A DNA stretch of 64,000 nucleotides from a candidate division KSB1 bacterium (GCA_034506395.1 JAPDPQ010000005.1:62001-126000), one strand, 5' to 3'. Positions 9,068 through 19,277 are shown, numbered from the stretch's first letter. Numbers and translations: made by a program. Notes: generated from the sequence alone by a model not told the origin.

Positions 9068-12019
9068 ATGTTCACAGCGGAGATGCGACGAAAAGTTAGA
9101 ATGATTGCTCTTTTTCTAGGGATCTTTTGGTTTCAATCCCTAATGCTTCCATCTAAAAATTTTGGACAGGCCAAAACACCGAACCAAGCATCAATCGATG
9201 AGAAAACACATTACCAACAAATACTTGAGCAGTTGAAAAAAGTGGATTATGCTGCGCGGTGTGCACAAAATGCCGTGAGTACTTTCGGTGATTCCGCTTT
9301 TTTGCCAGAGCTTTTGTTCCAGTTGTCTGAATGGGAAATTCAGCGCGAGCGGTTGACCTATGAACTGGCCATGATCAAGTACAATATCCAACTGGCCCGA
9401 TTCGATAGTGGCAAGACGAAAATAGAACCGGTCGAGCCGCAGCTCCGATTTAGCAAGCCACTGGCGATCAACCGACAGATCATCGAAAATTATCCTGATA
9501 GTCCGGTAATCAATCGCGTCCTCTATCGCACGGGTTTGTGCCTATTTGAAATCGGCAAGAAGGATAGCGCCAAGGCGATCTTCCTCCAATTGATTCAAAA
9601 CAATCCTGATTCAACTTATTTGAGTGATGTATTATTTCGTCTGGGTGAATGTTATTTTGATGAAGGCCAGTATGAGCAAGCCATAACGATGTACCAGCAA
9701 ATCCTTAAGGACTGGAAAAGCCAATTTTATCCGTTAGCCATGTACAAGATCGGCTGGTGTCACTATCGATTAAATCGCTACTCGGATGCTATCTCTACCT
9801 TTTATTATTTACTAAGCGACATCAAGATTCTTGAAGAAATCAACTCTGAACTGCTGGGGAAAACGCCAGCCCAGTTGAAGGATGAAGTGATGGAATATAT
9901 CACCATCAGCTTTAGCGATTTCGGTGGTGCGCAGTCCTTACTGGATTTTATTGAAAGCATGGGCGGTTCGGCCTATACGCCATATTTGTTACATAAGCTC
10001 AGCGATATTTATATCAAGCGAGATTTTTTTGAAGAAGCTATTACAGCGATCAAACTGTTGCAGCTTAAATTTCCCAGCTACGAAAAATTACCAGAGACCT
10101 TTCTATCGCTTTTTCAATGCTATGAATCTCTGAAAGAGATGGATCGCGCTTATTATTTGCATGATGAACTCATTCAAAAATGTGGCCCAAAGAGCAAATG
10201 GGCACAAGCACACGCAACAGAAGGAGACAAAAAGCTGTTCCAATCGGTATTAACCGAAATTGATTTTAAAATTGCCACCCCGCTTATCACCGCTGCGGAT
10301 AGCCTATTGGCACTCAAGAATTATAAGCAAGGTGCCGAGAAATATGCCTACTTTCTAAAACGTTTTAAAACCGACCAACGCGCCGATCATGCCGCTTATT
10401 GTTTGGCTGAATGTTATTATCATATGTCCCAATTTGTGCCAGCAGCAAATTTCTACAAGGCGGTCGTGCTAAATTTTCCAAAGAGTGAACTTCGAGAAGA
10501 TGCTGCCTACAATCATATTGTCTGCTACGATCAGCTTCTGGAATTGAACCATGTAGCTTTAGATGACAGCTCTATCAATTTGAAAACCAATAAGCCGCTC
10601 CAGAATTTGGTATTGGCCTGCAATAATTTTCTCAAATGGGTCCCCAACTCGAATAAGGTACCTGAAATTTGTTTGAAATTGGCAGAGATCTTTTATCGTC
10701 AAAAAGCCTATCCAGTGGCCGAGAAATATGCCACCCAGGCCTTTGCCACAATTACCAAAAAAAAGGTCGGGTTAGAACATAGGACTAAAGCCATAAATCT
10801 GCTCGCTCAGATTAATTTTAAGCAGGGTAAGTTTAAAAATACTGAGTTACTCACCAAGCTTCTGATTAAAGAGAATCCCGATTCGACAGATTTGATAGAT
10901 CGCTGCAATAAGATGTTAGCCTCGGTTTCTTTCAAAATTGGTGAAAAATTGAAATCAACCGGCAAAAGCGATCTAGCGGCCATACAGTTTGAACGCGCAG
11001 CATTGCGATCCACAGATCCAAACATTGCGCAGGCATCTTTATTTGAAGCCGCGATTCAATTTGAGCAAGCAAATCAACTGAATAAAGCCGTGCTGAAATT
11101 TGAAGACTTTTATCAAAGATATCCGAAGTCAGAATATGCCAAACAAGCGTTATATCGGGCCGCCTTATTGCGGGATAAATTGGGCCAATATCAGCTCAGT
11201 GCCAGAAATTATCTCAATTTGCATGAACTGACACCAGGAACACCAGAGGGAATTGCTGCGCTATTCAATGCAGGCTTGGCTTACGAGAAAGCCAAGGATT
11301 GGACTTCCATGGCAGAGACTTTCAAAAAATTTGTCGCGCTTTATCCGAACAACAACGACAATATTCTTGAAGCGATTTTCAAGACGGCCTTCGCCTATGA
11401 ACAAAAGAATATGATCCAATTAGCCAATTCAGAATATCAGCGACTGATCAATAAATTTAATGCGATGAAAGAGGCTGGGCAACCAGCAGATGACCAACTC
11501 GCAGCCCAGGCCACCTTCCGCTTAGCAGAAATGAAACATGACCAATTCGCTGCCATCAAGTTAACACCCCCTTTTCAATCCAGCTTAAAGCGAAAGCAGA
11601 CTGCCTTTGCTGAACTCATGAAAGCCTATGTCGAAGTTGCAAAATTTAACATAGCAGAGTGGACCACTGCCGCTTTTTATAAGCTCGGTTTGTCGTATGA
11701 GGAATTCTGTCAAGACATCCTTGAATCCCCCGCTCCTCCAGAACTTAAGGGCCCAGATTTGGCAGCTTACCAAGAGTCGCTTCACCAGCAACTGGTGGTT
11801 CCCCTACAACAGGAGGCGCTACGATATTACGAGACGAACCAGAAATTGGCCTCTGAAAATAATATTCGTAACGAATGGATCGACAAGACCCGCGCCAGAA
11901 TTCTTTTTTTAACCAAAAAACTGGCAAGTAACAGCAGCGCGTTGTCTCTGACCCAACCGGTAAAAGACACTGCCGCAGAACTTAAACCACGAGCTGAGCA
12001 GGCACAGAAAAAATTATAG
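9068..12019 (+). CDS. Large secreted tetratricopeptide-repeat protein
   Basis: The protein is about 983 residues and consists almost wholly of TPR repeats of the YbgF/BamD-like type, for example PDSPVINRVLYRTGLCLFEI, YLSDVLFRLGECYFDEGQY and KSEYAKQALYRAALLRDKLG. It has a hydrophobic N-terminal signal (RKVRMIALFLGIFWF), so it is probably periplasmic or attached to the outer membrane. TPR arrays of this sort act as scaffolds in envelope assembly, but no specific partner is visible. The open frame begins with TTG at 9035; I chose the ATG at 9068, which has a G-rich stretch just upstream, and the ATG at 9083 is also possible. It stands alone on the plus strand between two minus-strand blocks. Confidence 0.85.
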   Translation: MFTAEMRRKVRMIALFLGIFWFQSLMLPSKNFGQAKTPNQASIDEKTHYQQILEQLKKVDYAARCAQNAVSTFGDSAFLPELLFQLSEWEIQRERLTYELAMIKYNIQLARFDSGKTKIEPVEPQLRFSKPLAINRQIIENYPDSPVINRVLYRTGLCLFEIGKKDSAKAIFLQLIQNNPDSTYLSDVLFRLGECYFDEGQYEQAITMYQQILKDWKSQFYPLAMYKIGWCHYRLNRYSDAISTFYYLLSDIKILEEINSELLGKTPAQLKDEVMEYITISFSDFGGAQSLLDFIESMGGSAYTPYLLHKLSDIYIKRDFFEEAITAIKLLQLKFPSYEKLPETFLSLFQCYESLKEMDRAYYLHDELIQKCGPKSKWAQAHATEGDKKLFQSVLTEIDFKIATPLITAADSLLALKNYKQGAEKYAYFLKRFKTDQRADHAAYCLAECYYHMSQFVPAANFYKAVVLNFPKSELREDAAYNHIVCYDQLLELNHVALDDSSINLKTNKPLQNLVLACNNFLKWVPNSNKVPEICLKLAEIFYRQKAYPVAEKYATQAFATITKKKVGLEHRTKAINLLAQINFKQGKFKNTELLTKLLIKENPDSTDLIDRCNKMLASVSFKIGEKLKSTGKSDLAAIQFERAALRSTDPNIAQASLFEAAIQFEQANQLNKAVLKFEDFYQRYPKSEYAKQALYRAALLRDKLGQYQLSARNYLNLHELTPGTPEGIAALFNAGLAYEKAKDWTSMAETFKKFVALYPNNNDNILEAIFKTAFAYEQKNMIQLANSEYQRLINKFNAMKEAGQPADDQLAAQATFRLAEMKHDQFAAIKLTPPFQSSLKRKQTAFAELMKAYVEVAKFNIAEWTTAAFYKLGLSYEEFCQDILESPAPPELKGPDLAAYQESLHQQLVVPLQQEALRYYETNQKLASENNIRNEWIDKTRARILFLTKKLASNSSALSLTQPVKDTAAELKPRAEQAQKKL

Positions 12020-12473
12020 CTAAATGTGGGTGTGGTAAGCCAGTTTTAATTGACCGATAAGGTTTAAAACCGATTCTAAAAGCGAATTATCAATTGATTC
12101 TTCTTTGCGCTGTATCTCGAGCTACTAATCGCATCGATCTGCCGTTCACCATGCTTCAGCAAGAATAAACTCGAGCATTTCCTTTGGATCAAGAAACATC
12201 AATTGTCTCGTTTTCCAATCAAATTTCGAAATTCTGTTTTCTGCAGATAATCAAACAAATTTTGTGCTTGGCAAACCGAGCTTTCCTTGAGCATCATCGC
12301 TCACCATCTTGGACTCATTTTTTCCATTGGCCCAAGCAAGATGGAAATATCCGCTTGTTGAGACTCCCGTGGATGCAGCGGCAGTCTCGTGGAATTCTCC
12401 CAACTGGAAACTAAAAATTAGTTAGTCGACGAGCGACGACTGCAGTTATAGCGAATTGATAGAGGAGAGAAGC
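12020..12473. other. Convergent intergenic region, nothing recognised
   Basis: About 450 bases separate the 3' ends of the TPR gene and the EtfD-like gene. No gene, clear terminator hairpin or known repeat was recognised. Short frames inside it have no family features. Confidence 0.45.
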
Positions 12474-14480
12474 TTAAACCATAGTGCGCTCTACGATTTC
12501 AATGATGTCCAATGCATTGATCTTCTCGGTCATCCCTTTATCTTTTAAGCCGTCAGTAAACATGGTAAGGCAATAAGGACATGCGGTGGCAACGATTTCA
12601 GCCTCGGACTGCAATATTTCATCGGTGCGAATATTATTGATCCTTTGGCCAATTGATTCTTCCAGCCACATTCTCCCGCCGCCAGCGCCACAGCAAAAAC
12701 TGCGCTGATGATTGCGCTTTAATTCAATAATGGGGGCATTCGTTGTCGCCGCCAGTACTGATCTTGGGCCACGATAGATGTCGGAATATCGGCCAAGATA
12801 ACAAGAATCATGATATGTAATTTTAGCTCCATCCCTTGGCTGGAGCTGAAGCTGACCTGACTGGATTAATTGTTCTAAAAATTCAGTTGCATGAAAAACT
12901 TCATACCTCCCGTTAAATTGTGGGTATTCATATTTCAGCGTATTATAACCATGCGGGCAGAATGTGATAATTTTTTTCACTCCAAACCGATTAAAGGTTT
13001 CGATATTCATTTGCATCAAGGTTTGCGCCAGATATTCATTGCCCAGCCGGCGAGCGGTTTCCCCGCAACATCTCTCTTCTACTCCTAAGATCCCTACATC
13101 TACTTTTGCTTTTGCAAGGATTTTGGCGAATGATACGGACACTTTCTTGATGCGATCATCATACGATCCAGCACAGCCCACAAACCACAGATATTCGGCC
13201 TGTTCCCCCTGATCGATTCTTTTCACAGGCAAGCCAGCCGCCCAATCGGCTCGCGACGCAAAGCCAATATTCCAGGGATTAAAATTATTCTCCATCCCTT
13301 TGAACGTCGCAGTGAGTTCGGTTGGAAAGTCGCTCTCCATGAGCACCCGATCGCGACGAAGCTCGACAATTTTATCAACATGTTCGATAAAAACTGGACA
13401 GGCCTCTATACACGCGCGACAGGTGGTGCAGGCCCAAATTTCATCAGCCGCAACCGCAGAACCTACCAGCGGAGGATTATTTTCCAAAGTTTGACCAGAA
13501 AGCAGTTTTCTCCCATCTTCGTTTAGCTTTGCCAGCAGGTCGAGAACGATCTTTTTGGGAGAGAGTGGCTTGCCGCTCAAATATGCTGGGCATTGATCCT
13601 GACATCTTCCGCACCGAGTGCACGCGTCCAGGTCCAATAAATGCTTCCAACTGAAGTCGGTAATCTTACCCGCTCCAAAGCTCTCTGCCTTGTCAAGATC
13701 CATAAATGGCAACGCCCCTTTGGGAGTCAATGACCGAAAATAAATATTTGCCGCAGAAGTAAAAATATGGATGAGCTTCGAGAATGGAATGTAGGCAATA
13801 AAGGCGAACGCAGTGACGAGATGAACCCACCAAAGCAAGCGATGCCAGGCTGTGGCGTTTTCTGGGGAAAATAATTTTGCAGCTCTCCATCCCACAACTG
13901 ACCAAACTTCCCATTCGGGATTGGTTGCGGCAATTCGAGCGCCCTCCACAAGAAAGCCGACGACCAAAATAAATAATAGCCCGACCAAAATGACGGCATC
14001 GTCACGCAAATTATTCAACCGTTTGGGGCGCTGAATGTATCGCCGAACCAATGCCAGCAGTACTCCGATGATTGCCACCAGCCCAGCAATATCTAACACC
14101 AGCGAAAAAATCTTATAGAAATTTCCCTTCAAAAAAGATGATTGCCGAAGAATCAGGCCCCAGATATCATAATCGAAACTCACCACGACAGTTCCGATAA
14201 AGAGAAGAACGAAGCCGATGAAAATACATACGTGGATCAATCCTGGGTATTTTTCTTTAACGATCCGCCATTGCAACATTGCAAATAAGAGGGCGTCTTT
14301 GATGCGCTGACCGTTGTTCCCGAAGCGTTCGTTATCTGGCTTGCCCAATCGCCAATAGCGGATTCGACGATAAAACCCATATCCGAAAAGAGCGAGCGCT
14401 ATTATCATCAACGGATAGATGAGCCAGTGAGCCGCAACATTCCAAAAAACCTCACGAGTAGCGACATCCGTAGCGGGCAT
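12474..14480 (-). CDS. etfD: Membrane Fe-S oxidoreductase, probable ETF:quinone reductase (EtfD type)
   Basis: The 668-residue protein has several N-terminal membrane helices (nitrate-reductase-gamma-like, to about residue 250). Two 4Fe-4S clusters follow (CTRCGRCQDQCPAY and CTTCRACIEACPVF), then two CCG cysteine-rich domains of the heterodisulfide-reductase type (VGCAGSYDDR, ERCCGETARR, then HDSCYLGRY, FCCGAGGGRMW, ATACPYCL). This layout matches EtfD proteins, which pass electrons from reduced electron-transfer flavoprotein to menaquinone during fatty-acid oxidation. It lies directly downstream of etfA and etfB on the same strand, which supports that role. AAAGGAG precedes the ATG. A generic heterodisulfide-reductase-like function is the alternative. 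Confidence 0.87.
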   Translation of the reverse strand: MPATDVATREVFWNVAAHWLIYPLMIIALALFGYGFYRRIRYWRLGKPDNERFGNNGQRIKDALLFAMLQWRIVKEKYPGLIHVCIFIGFVLLFIGTVVVSFDYDIWGLILRQSSFLKGNFYKIFSLVLDIAGLVAIIGVLLALVRRYIQRPKRLNNLRDDAVILVGLLFILVVGFLVEGARIAATNPEWEVWSVVGWRAAKLFSPENATAWHRLLWWVHLVTAFAFIAYIPFSKLIHIFTSAANIYFRSLTPKGALPFMDLDKAESFGAGKITDFSWKHLLDLDACTRCGRCQDQCPAYLSGKPLSPKKIVLDLLAKLNEDGRKLLSGQTLENNPPLVGSAVAADEIWACTTCRACIEACPVFIEHVDKIVELRRDRVLMESDFPTELTATFKGMENNFNPWNIGFASRADWAAGLPVKRIDQGEQAEYLWFVGCAGSYDDRIKKVSVSFAKILAKAKVDVGILGVEERCCGETARRLGNEYLAQTLMQMNIETFNRFGVKKIITFCPHGYNTLKYEYPQFNGRYEVFHATEFLEQLIQSGQLQLQPRDGAKITYHDSCYLGRYSDIYRGPRSVLAATTNAPIIELKRNHQRSFCCGAGGGRMWLEESIGQRINNIRTDEILQSEAEIVATACPYCLTMFTDGLKDKGMTEKINALDIIEIVERTMV

Positions 14481-14618
14481 AGTATTCTCCTTTCGCTTGG
14501 TTTCAAGTACATTTCAACGAAAGTGGACAGTCCACCGCATGATCCACTCTGGGCACTGATCATCGAGGCAAGGCAAAAAGCTTCAGATCCATCCAAAAAT
14601 CGAATCATGGATGACTTT

Positions 14619-15605
14619 TTATTTTTCAATAATCTTCTTGAACTCCTCCGTTAATCTCGGTACCACTTCGAACAAATCGCCGACGATGCCATAATCCGCC
14701 CGTTGAAAGATCGGCGCCTCAGGGTCTTTGTTGATCGCAACGATGCATTTGGAGGAGGACATACCAGCCAGATGCTGGATGGCGCCTGAGATGCCGCAGG
14801 CGATATAGAGATTGGGCGATACTGTTTTGCCGGTTTGCCCCACCTGGTCCGAGTGAGGCCGCCAGCCTGCATCCACAGCCGAACGAGAGGCGCCAACGGC
14901 AGCGCCCAAAACAGCAGCCAATTCTTCCAATATCTTGAAATTCTCTGGCCCTTTCATCCCGCGCCCACCTGATACGATGATATTCGCCTCGGTCAATTCG
15001 ACTTTTCCACCTTCTCCTGAAACAAATTCCTTGACAACAGCTCTCAAATCGCCAGCCGATATTGGAACATTAAGCGGTTCAATCGTAGCTGTTTTTGAGG
15101 CATCGGGCGACAAGGCTGGGAAATTATTGGGTCGCAACGAAACGATTTGCGGCTTTGCCAGCAATTCATGTTCAGCTAACACTTTGCCCGCATACATGGG
15201 CCGAATCGCCCGCAACTTGCCATTTTCCAATCGCAATTTCACGCAATCGGTGGCTAATCCCACACCCAAATGAGCCGCCAAACGGGGTCCCAAATCTTTG
15301 CCGAACGTGGATGCGGGCAATAGGATGATTTCAGGATCAACTTTTTTAACTGCTTCGAGAATGGTCTTTGTATAGCCTTCAGATGAATAATTTTTGAAAA
15401 TCTCATTATCCCCCATTAATACCTTATTTGCGCCATAGTGCGCCAATTGCTGACTCAAGCCTTCAATCCCAGAGCCGAGAAGAACCGCCACCAATTCAGT
15501 TCCGAGTTGATCCGCTAATCGGCGACCTTCACTCACCACTTCATAGGTTGCCTTTCGAAAGATCCCGTTTCTTTGTTCTGCAATTGCCATGACCGGTTTA
15601 GCCAT
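14619..15605 (-). CDS. etfA: Electron transfer flavoprotein alpha subunit
   Basis: EtfA binds FAD and, with EtfB, takes electrons from acyl-CoA dehydrogenases. The 328-residue chain has the N-terminal alpha/beta domain and a complete C-terminal FAD domain: [12 protein letters not shown] around residue 212, then [29 protein letters not shown] and [10 protein letters not shown]. This is the full-length form, in contrast to the short paralogue at 18663-19277. GGAGG lies before the ATG. It is transcribed between etfB and the EtfD-like gene. Confidence 0.96.
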   Translation of the reverse strand: MAKPVMAIAEQRNGIFRKATYEVVSEGRRLADQLGTELVAVLLGSGIEGLSQQLAHYGANKVLMGDNEIFKNYSSEGYTKTILEAVKKVDPEIILLPASTFGKDLGPRLAAHLGVGLATDCVKLRLENGKLRAIRPMYAGKVLAEHELLAKPQIVSLRPNNFPALSPDASKTATIEPLNVPISAGDLRAVVKEFVSGEGGKVELTEANIIVSGGRGMKGPENFKILEELAAVLGAAVGASRSAVDAGWRPHSDQVGQTGKTVSPNLYIACGISGAIQHLAGMSSSKCIVAINKDPEAPIFQRADYGIVGDLFEVVPRLTEEFKKIIEK

Positions 15606-15779
15606 TGAAACCTCCAGAGATTTATCTCAACATGTTTTATTTTCGATTATGATTTTGCTTTGCTAAAATCATTGACCGCAAACTGCGCCAATTCGCCGCT
15701 CGATGGTCCTCGGCAATTTTGAAATTAGCAAAATTGGCTTGCTTCGCGAAATTAGAAGTCGAAGGGATGATATTCATGG

Positions 15780-16529
15780 TCAAATCGCCTTTGCCTCTTC
15801 CCTCAACAATCTTACCAATTCAGGCACGGCGTCGACACCCTGCCCCACAATCTTGCCGCCTTTCCTCGTGGGCGGATATTCAATATTCACGATCTGAATT
15901 TTTGGGGGATCAATAGAGACTTGTTTCTCTTGGATGATTTTCTTTTTAGCCATCATGATGCCGCGGAGCGCGGGATAGCGCGGTTCATTTAATCCCTTTT
16001 CAGCCGTAAACAATGCGGGCAGCGTCGTTTCGACGATCTCCATTCCACCCTCTATTTCCCGTTTTACGGTCGCTTTGCCGTTTTCCAATTTCAATTCCGA
16101 AATATAGGTGACACATGGAATGTTCAGCAGCTCAGCCACCATAGGGCCGACCTGCAAATTATCATCATCTACCCCCTGCTTGCCTGCCAAAATAAGATCA
16201 TAGGGCATGTCTTTGATCACAGCAGCCAAGGCCTTGGACGTTGCTAGCGAATCCAGTGCTTGATCGGTTTTGATCAAAACTGCCTCATCTGCGCCCATCG
16301 CCAACGCATTGCGCAAGGCTGATGTCGTTCGCTCTGGACCGACACTGATCACAGTCACGGTGGTATTGCCCTGCTTCTCTTTGATGCGGAGCGCTTCTTC
16401 AACCGCATATTCATCGTAGGGATTTAAAATCCAATTGATATCTGTCGGATCAATTGATTTCTTATCAGCACCGATTTTAATTCTGGTCTCGGTATCCGGA
16501 ACTTGTTTGATGCAGACTATAATGTTCAT
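15780..16529 (-). CDS. etfB: Electron transfer flavoprotein beta subunit
   Basis: EtfB is the partner of EtfA and binds AMP or, in bifurcating forms, a second FAD. The 249-residue protein begins MNIIVCIKQVPDTETRIKIG and has the nucleotide-binding motif DDDNLQVGPMVAELL. The beta-subunit signature region reads KREIEGGMEIVETTLPAL. An AAGGAGG ribosome binding site precedes the ATG. It is first in the etfB-etfA-etfD order, about 174 bases before etfA. Together the three give a complete path from acyl-CoA dehydrogenase to the quinone pool. Confidence 0.95.
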   Translation of the reverse strand: MNIIVCIKQVPDTETRIKIGADKKSIDPTDINWILNPYDEYAVEEALRIKEKQGNTTVTVISVGPERTTSALRNALAMGADEAVLIKTDQALDSLATSKALAAVIKDMPYDLILAGKQGVDDDNLQVGPMVAELLNIPCVTYISELKLENGKATVKREIEGGMEIVETTLPALFTAEKGLNEPRYPALRGIMMAKKKIIQEKQVSIDPPKIQIVNIEYPPTRKGGKIVGQGVDAVPELVRLLREEAKAI

Positions 16530-16838
16530 GAAACCTCCTTCAGCTTGGATTAAATGAAGCTAACGCATTTATCGTACGCATGAGAATCGTAGAATTTTTT
16601 GCTGCTACGTGTATATCCCTGTGTTCTTTAATAAAATTTACAACCGTCCCATTATAATCCGATCCCTGCTGGACACGGCTTCCTGGTCTGGGGACAATCG
16701 CATCCCCGATTGATCTATTTTTATATCTTCGCAGCAAATGGATTGAGTCTTGTTTCTGTTCAACGATTTCATCAACGTTCAGCGGGATTCGCCTCTGGCT
16801 AATCCCTAAATGATGACCGAACGAAAACTGACCTCTCT
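16530..16838. other. Intergenic stretch upstream of etfB, no gene recognised
   Basis: About 300 bases lie between the etfB start and the hairpin repeat at 16839. A short minus-strand frame (16540-16737) shows no family features. No consensus promoter was found for the etf genes. Confidence 0.4.
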
Positions 16839-16917
16839 GTCATTTCGACCGCAAGGAGAAATCTCTAAATTTACTATTTGAGGAAAACACAATTTCCTCT
16901 CTTCGTTCGATATGACA
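16839..16917. repeat. Interspersed inverted-repeat element (TGTCATTTCGACC type)
   Basis: The element starts TGTCATTTCGACCGCAAGGA and ends CTTCGTTCGATATGACA, so its two ends are imperfect inverted copies that could form a hairpin of about 80 bases. It is the same general class as the elements near 21890, 25836 and 25965. It sits immediately beyond the broken 3' end of the decayed ATPase partner gene and may have inserted there. Confidence 0.6.
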
Positions 16918-16929
16918 TCATTGCTACAA

Positions 16930-17286
16930 ATTCAATAGCCTTCGTTCAGGCACTAAATGGTGTGCAAAAGCCTCTCAGTAAGCCTGTACCCAAGACTCAA
17001 CTTCCCGAACAGCCACTCGAAATACCGGATTTGGATGTTTCTCAACTGGTAGCCAATCACGAATCAGTTTTGGTGCACATTCAATACGATCGAGATCAGC
17101 CAGAACCAAAAATGGCGTTAACCTGGCTGCGAAATTGAATCCTTTCATCGCTTTTTTTAAATAACCAGACCCGCCGCGCGTGAAGCATTTTCCAAATGAC
17201 AAGTTCAGTTGAGTTAAAATTTTTTTTTAATCAGTTTCGTGAAGAGGATCTTTAAAGGCGAGATTGAAAACGGGACGCTCGCTCAT
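16930..17286 (-). pseudogene. Broken partner gene of the AAA ATPase (uncharacterised family)
   Basis: The recognisable start is MSERPVFNLAFKDPLHET at 17286. The frame is lost at a run of nine A residues and resumes one base over as LIKKKILTQLNLSFGK, leading to FTRGGSGYLKKAMKGFN, PFLVLADLDR, APKLIRDWLP and FRVAVREVESWVQAY. A TGA then stops it at 16977-16975, but the frame behind the stop continues as EAFAHHL, like an intact relative with CGA at that spot. From memory, intact relatives are short proteins encoded right after an AAA ATPase; their function is not known to me. The ATG overlaps the ATPase stop as ATGA. Confidence 0.7.
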
Positions 17287-18425
17287 TTAAAAATCTCCAA
17301 TTGGCTGATGTTTTCAGGTACGGTATATGATAAACCGCCTCTCTGATGCTCAATCCACCTACTAATAGCGCAACTATTTCCTCAAAAGATGAAGCTAATT
17401 GCACCTAAGTGCCTTCAGCACTAGGTATCAACAAAAGCACTTCATCGGCGCCGATCCCCTTGTCTGAGAGCAGATCCGAACTATGCGTGCTGAGGATAAC
17501 CTGTCGTTGCTTTTGTCTCAGCAATCGGTAAATCGAAGCTGGTAATTTTTTCACTATTTCCGGGTGCAAAGATAATTCAGGCTCTTCTAACAGTAAAAGT
17601 GAATCACTTTCTAAAAGCACCCAGAATAATCCAATTAACCGCAAAGTGCCATCGGAAAATTGATCTTCGCATTGTCGTGCGCCACTCATGCGCCAACCCT
17701 CATCAATCGCCTCCAGATGCGGTACACTGCCATCATTTGAGTCTATCACATGAATGAGCTCCTTCAATTGGGGCACTGCCATTCTAAAGGCTTCTTCAAT
17801 TTTCTTTAACCTGGCTCGTCCCGTTTTCTCATTCGCTTTGGAAACGCGTTCAAAAAAGCTTCGTCCAAACGGGTCGCCAGGGATGTCTGGACCGCTAAAC
17901 GCTCTGGGAAATCTCAGCAATTGTGGGATCAAATGAAGATACAGAACCGAATCAAAAAATCTGGCAATCTCTCTATATTCTGATCTATTCTAAATGGTTT
18001 TGCGTTAAACGCAATGGATCTTTTTGATCGATCTCATCAGGTCGGTCCAATATTTGTTCTCCATCTCGCCAAACCCGCTCGTATGAGAGATAAGGTTGTC
18101 GATAGCCAGGGACCTCTTGTATAATTCCGATGCGGTATCATCAAGATGGAGGTTGATCGACTCTGTTGCTGATCTGGATTTCCAATTCAATATTGGGTGC
18201 CTCTGCGCTGCAAGACACCGAATTTTTGAGAATCCGCCCCGATCGCTCACTGCCTTTTGTAATCCTCCACCCGGTTTGGCAATCTCTCTTAACAAATCGG
18301 AAAACGTCCAGAAAATTGGAGTTGCCTGAAACGTTGGGACCAGCCAAAAAAACGCGTTCTCCCAGTGGGACAGCAACGGATTGAAAATTGCGCCAATTTT
18401 TTAAAAAGAGGCGTGAGACGATCAT
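17283..18425 (-). pseudogene. Decayed AAA-family ATPase (RecF/SMC-like, AAA_21 type)
   Basis: The chain can be followed only by changing frame several times. It starts MIVSRLFLKNWRNFQSVAVP at 18425 and goes through GPNVSGNSNFLDVFRF (Walker A, with the key lysine changed to asparagine). It shifts to LREIAKPGGGLQKAVSDRGG, back to PNIELEIQIS, and on to DNLISHTSGFGEMENKYW. After an in-frame TAG near 17994 it continues as FFDSVLYLHLIPQLL, LLLEEPELSLHPEIV (Walker B) and VILSTHSSDLL. Beyond the stop at 17405 a shifted frame carries VQLASSFEEIVALLVGGLS and PENISQLEIFK, ending at 17283. The intact gene would encode about 380 residues. Related ATPases pair with nuclease-like partners in defence modules; here the module is dead. 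Confidence 0.8.
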
Positions 18426-18500
18426 GATCCGAGCTTATGCATTTCTTGGCTTTTTTAGTTTAACGTGAAATTCTAAAATGAAAAGCGTTATGCAAAAATT

Positions 18501-18570
18501 GCCCCACGAAACACACGAAGTGGCACGAAAACTATTCTTTGAGACCAGTCTTTCGTTTTTCTTCGTGGGC
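18501..18570. repeat. Imperfect inverted repeat (CCCCACGAAACACACGAAG type)
   Basis: GCCCCACGAAACACACGAAG on the left and TTTCGTTTTTCTTCGTGGGC on the right form an imperfect hairpin. It sits in the gap between the decayed ATPase and the second etfA-like gene and resembles the ACGAAG-type interspersed repeats seen in many genomes. No coding potential. Confidence 0.5.
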
Positions 18571-18662
18571 TAAAATTTTTTTAAAGCCATTTAAGTTCAT
18601 TTTAAGAATTTAGATTTAATATAAAACGCCGCAATCATAAAGTCAATCACTTTTTCAAATCG

Positions 18663-19277
18663 CTAGATTTTTTCGATCTCGCCACTGCGATATTCATCAA
18701 CGATTGCTGGGGGGAAAATTCCACGCTGTAATAAGACCATCTGGGGTCGCGCCTGCTTCCAGGTGATCACCTCGCACATTTTGCCCCCATAGATCGGCCG
18801 AGTTGCCAGCAAAGATCGCTCGGCAGTATCGATTTCAAGCTGGATGCACCCGCTTACTAATCCCGTAGAGATTCGTTGAGCTAATCGAGGAAAAAAATCT
18901 TTTGTGATGTCGGATAAAGCAGCTATAAAAATTTCGGGATCAGCTTTCTGGATCAAAGCGGCGATCTGGTCGCAGTAAAGCTCAGTTTCATAGTGCTCGA
19001 AACGCTTATCACTAGCCAAAAATACCTTGTTCGCTCCCGCATAAATCAGCTTATTAGCTAGACTTTCATCCTCGGAATCAAGCAAAATCGCCGCAATCCC
19101 TGTGCCCAGCGCATCAGCTAATTCCCTTGCTTTGGCCATGGCTTCTAAGGAACCGGAAGCGATGCCTGAATCATCGGTTTCAACAAATACAAAAATTCCT
19201 GTCGTGGACACGGCACCAGACTCTGGGGCTGCTCCCCAAAAATCATATCCTGATTCGGCTTCTCTGGTATTCATCAT
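18663..19277 (-). CDS. EtfA-like protein lacking the FAD-binding domain
   Basis: The 204 residues match the N-terminal alpha/beta domain of EtfA: AKARELADALGTGIAAILLD, YAGANKVFLASD, ARPIYGGKMCEVITWKQARP, LLQRGIFPPA. The chain then ends at EYRSGEIEKI, just where the FAD domain should begin. The 230 bases downstream show no shifted remains of that domain, so this looks like a genuine short form or an old deletion. An N-terminal stretch of about 25 residues is extra. GAGGTG precedes tandem ATG codons. It pairs with the EtfB-like gene 260 bases upstream. Without FAD it cannot be a normal ETF alpha subunit; its role is unknown. Confidence 0.8.
   Translation of the reverse strand: MMNTREAESGYDFWGAAPESGAVSTTGIFVFVETDDSGIASGSLEAMAKARELADALGTGIAAILLDSEDESLANKLIYAGANKVFLASDKRFEHYETELYCDQIAALIQKADPEIFIAALSDITKDFFPRLAQRISTGLVSGCIQLEIDTAERSLLATRPIYGGKMCEVITWKQARPQMVLLQRGIFPPAIVDEYRSGEIEKI

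Noticed and set aside
16540-16737. 65-codon minus-strand frame upstream of etfB
   Set aside because: No family features and no ribosome binding site; probably chance.
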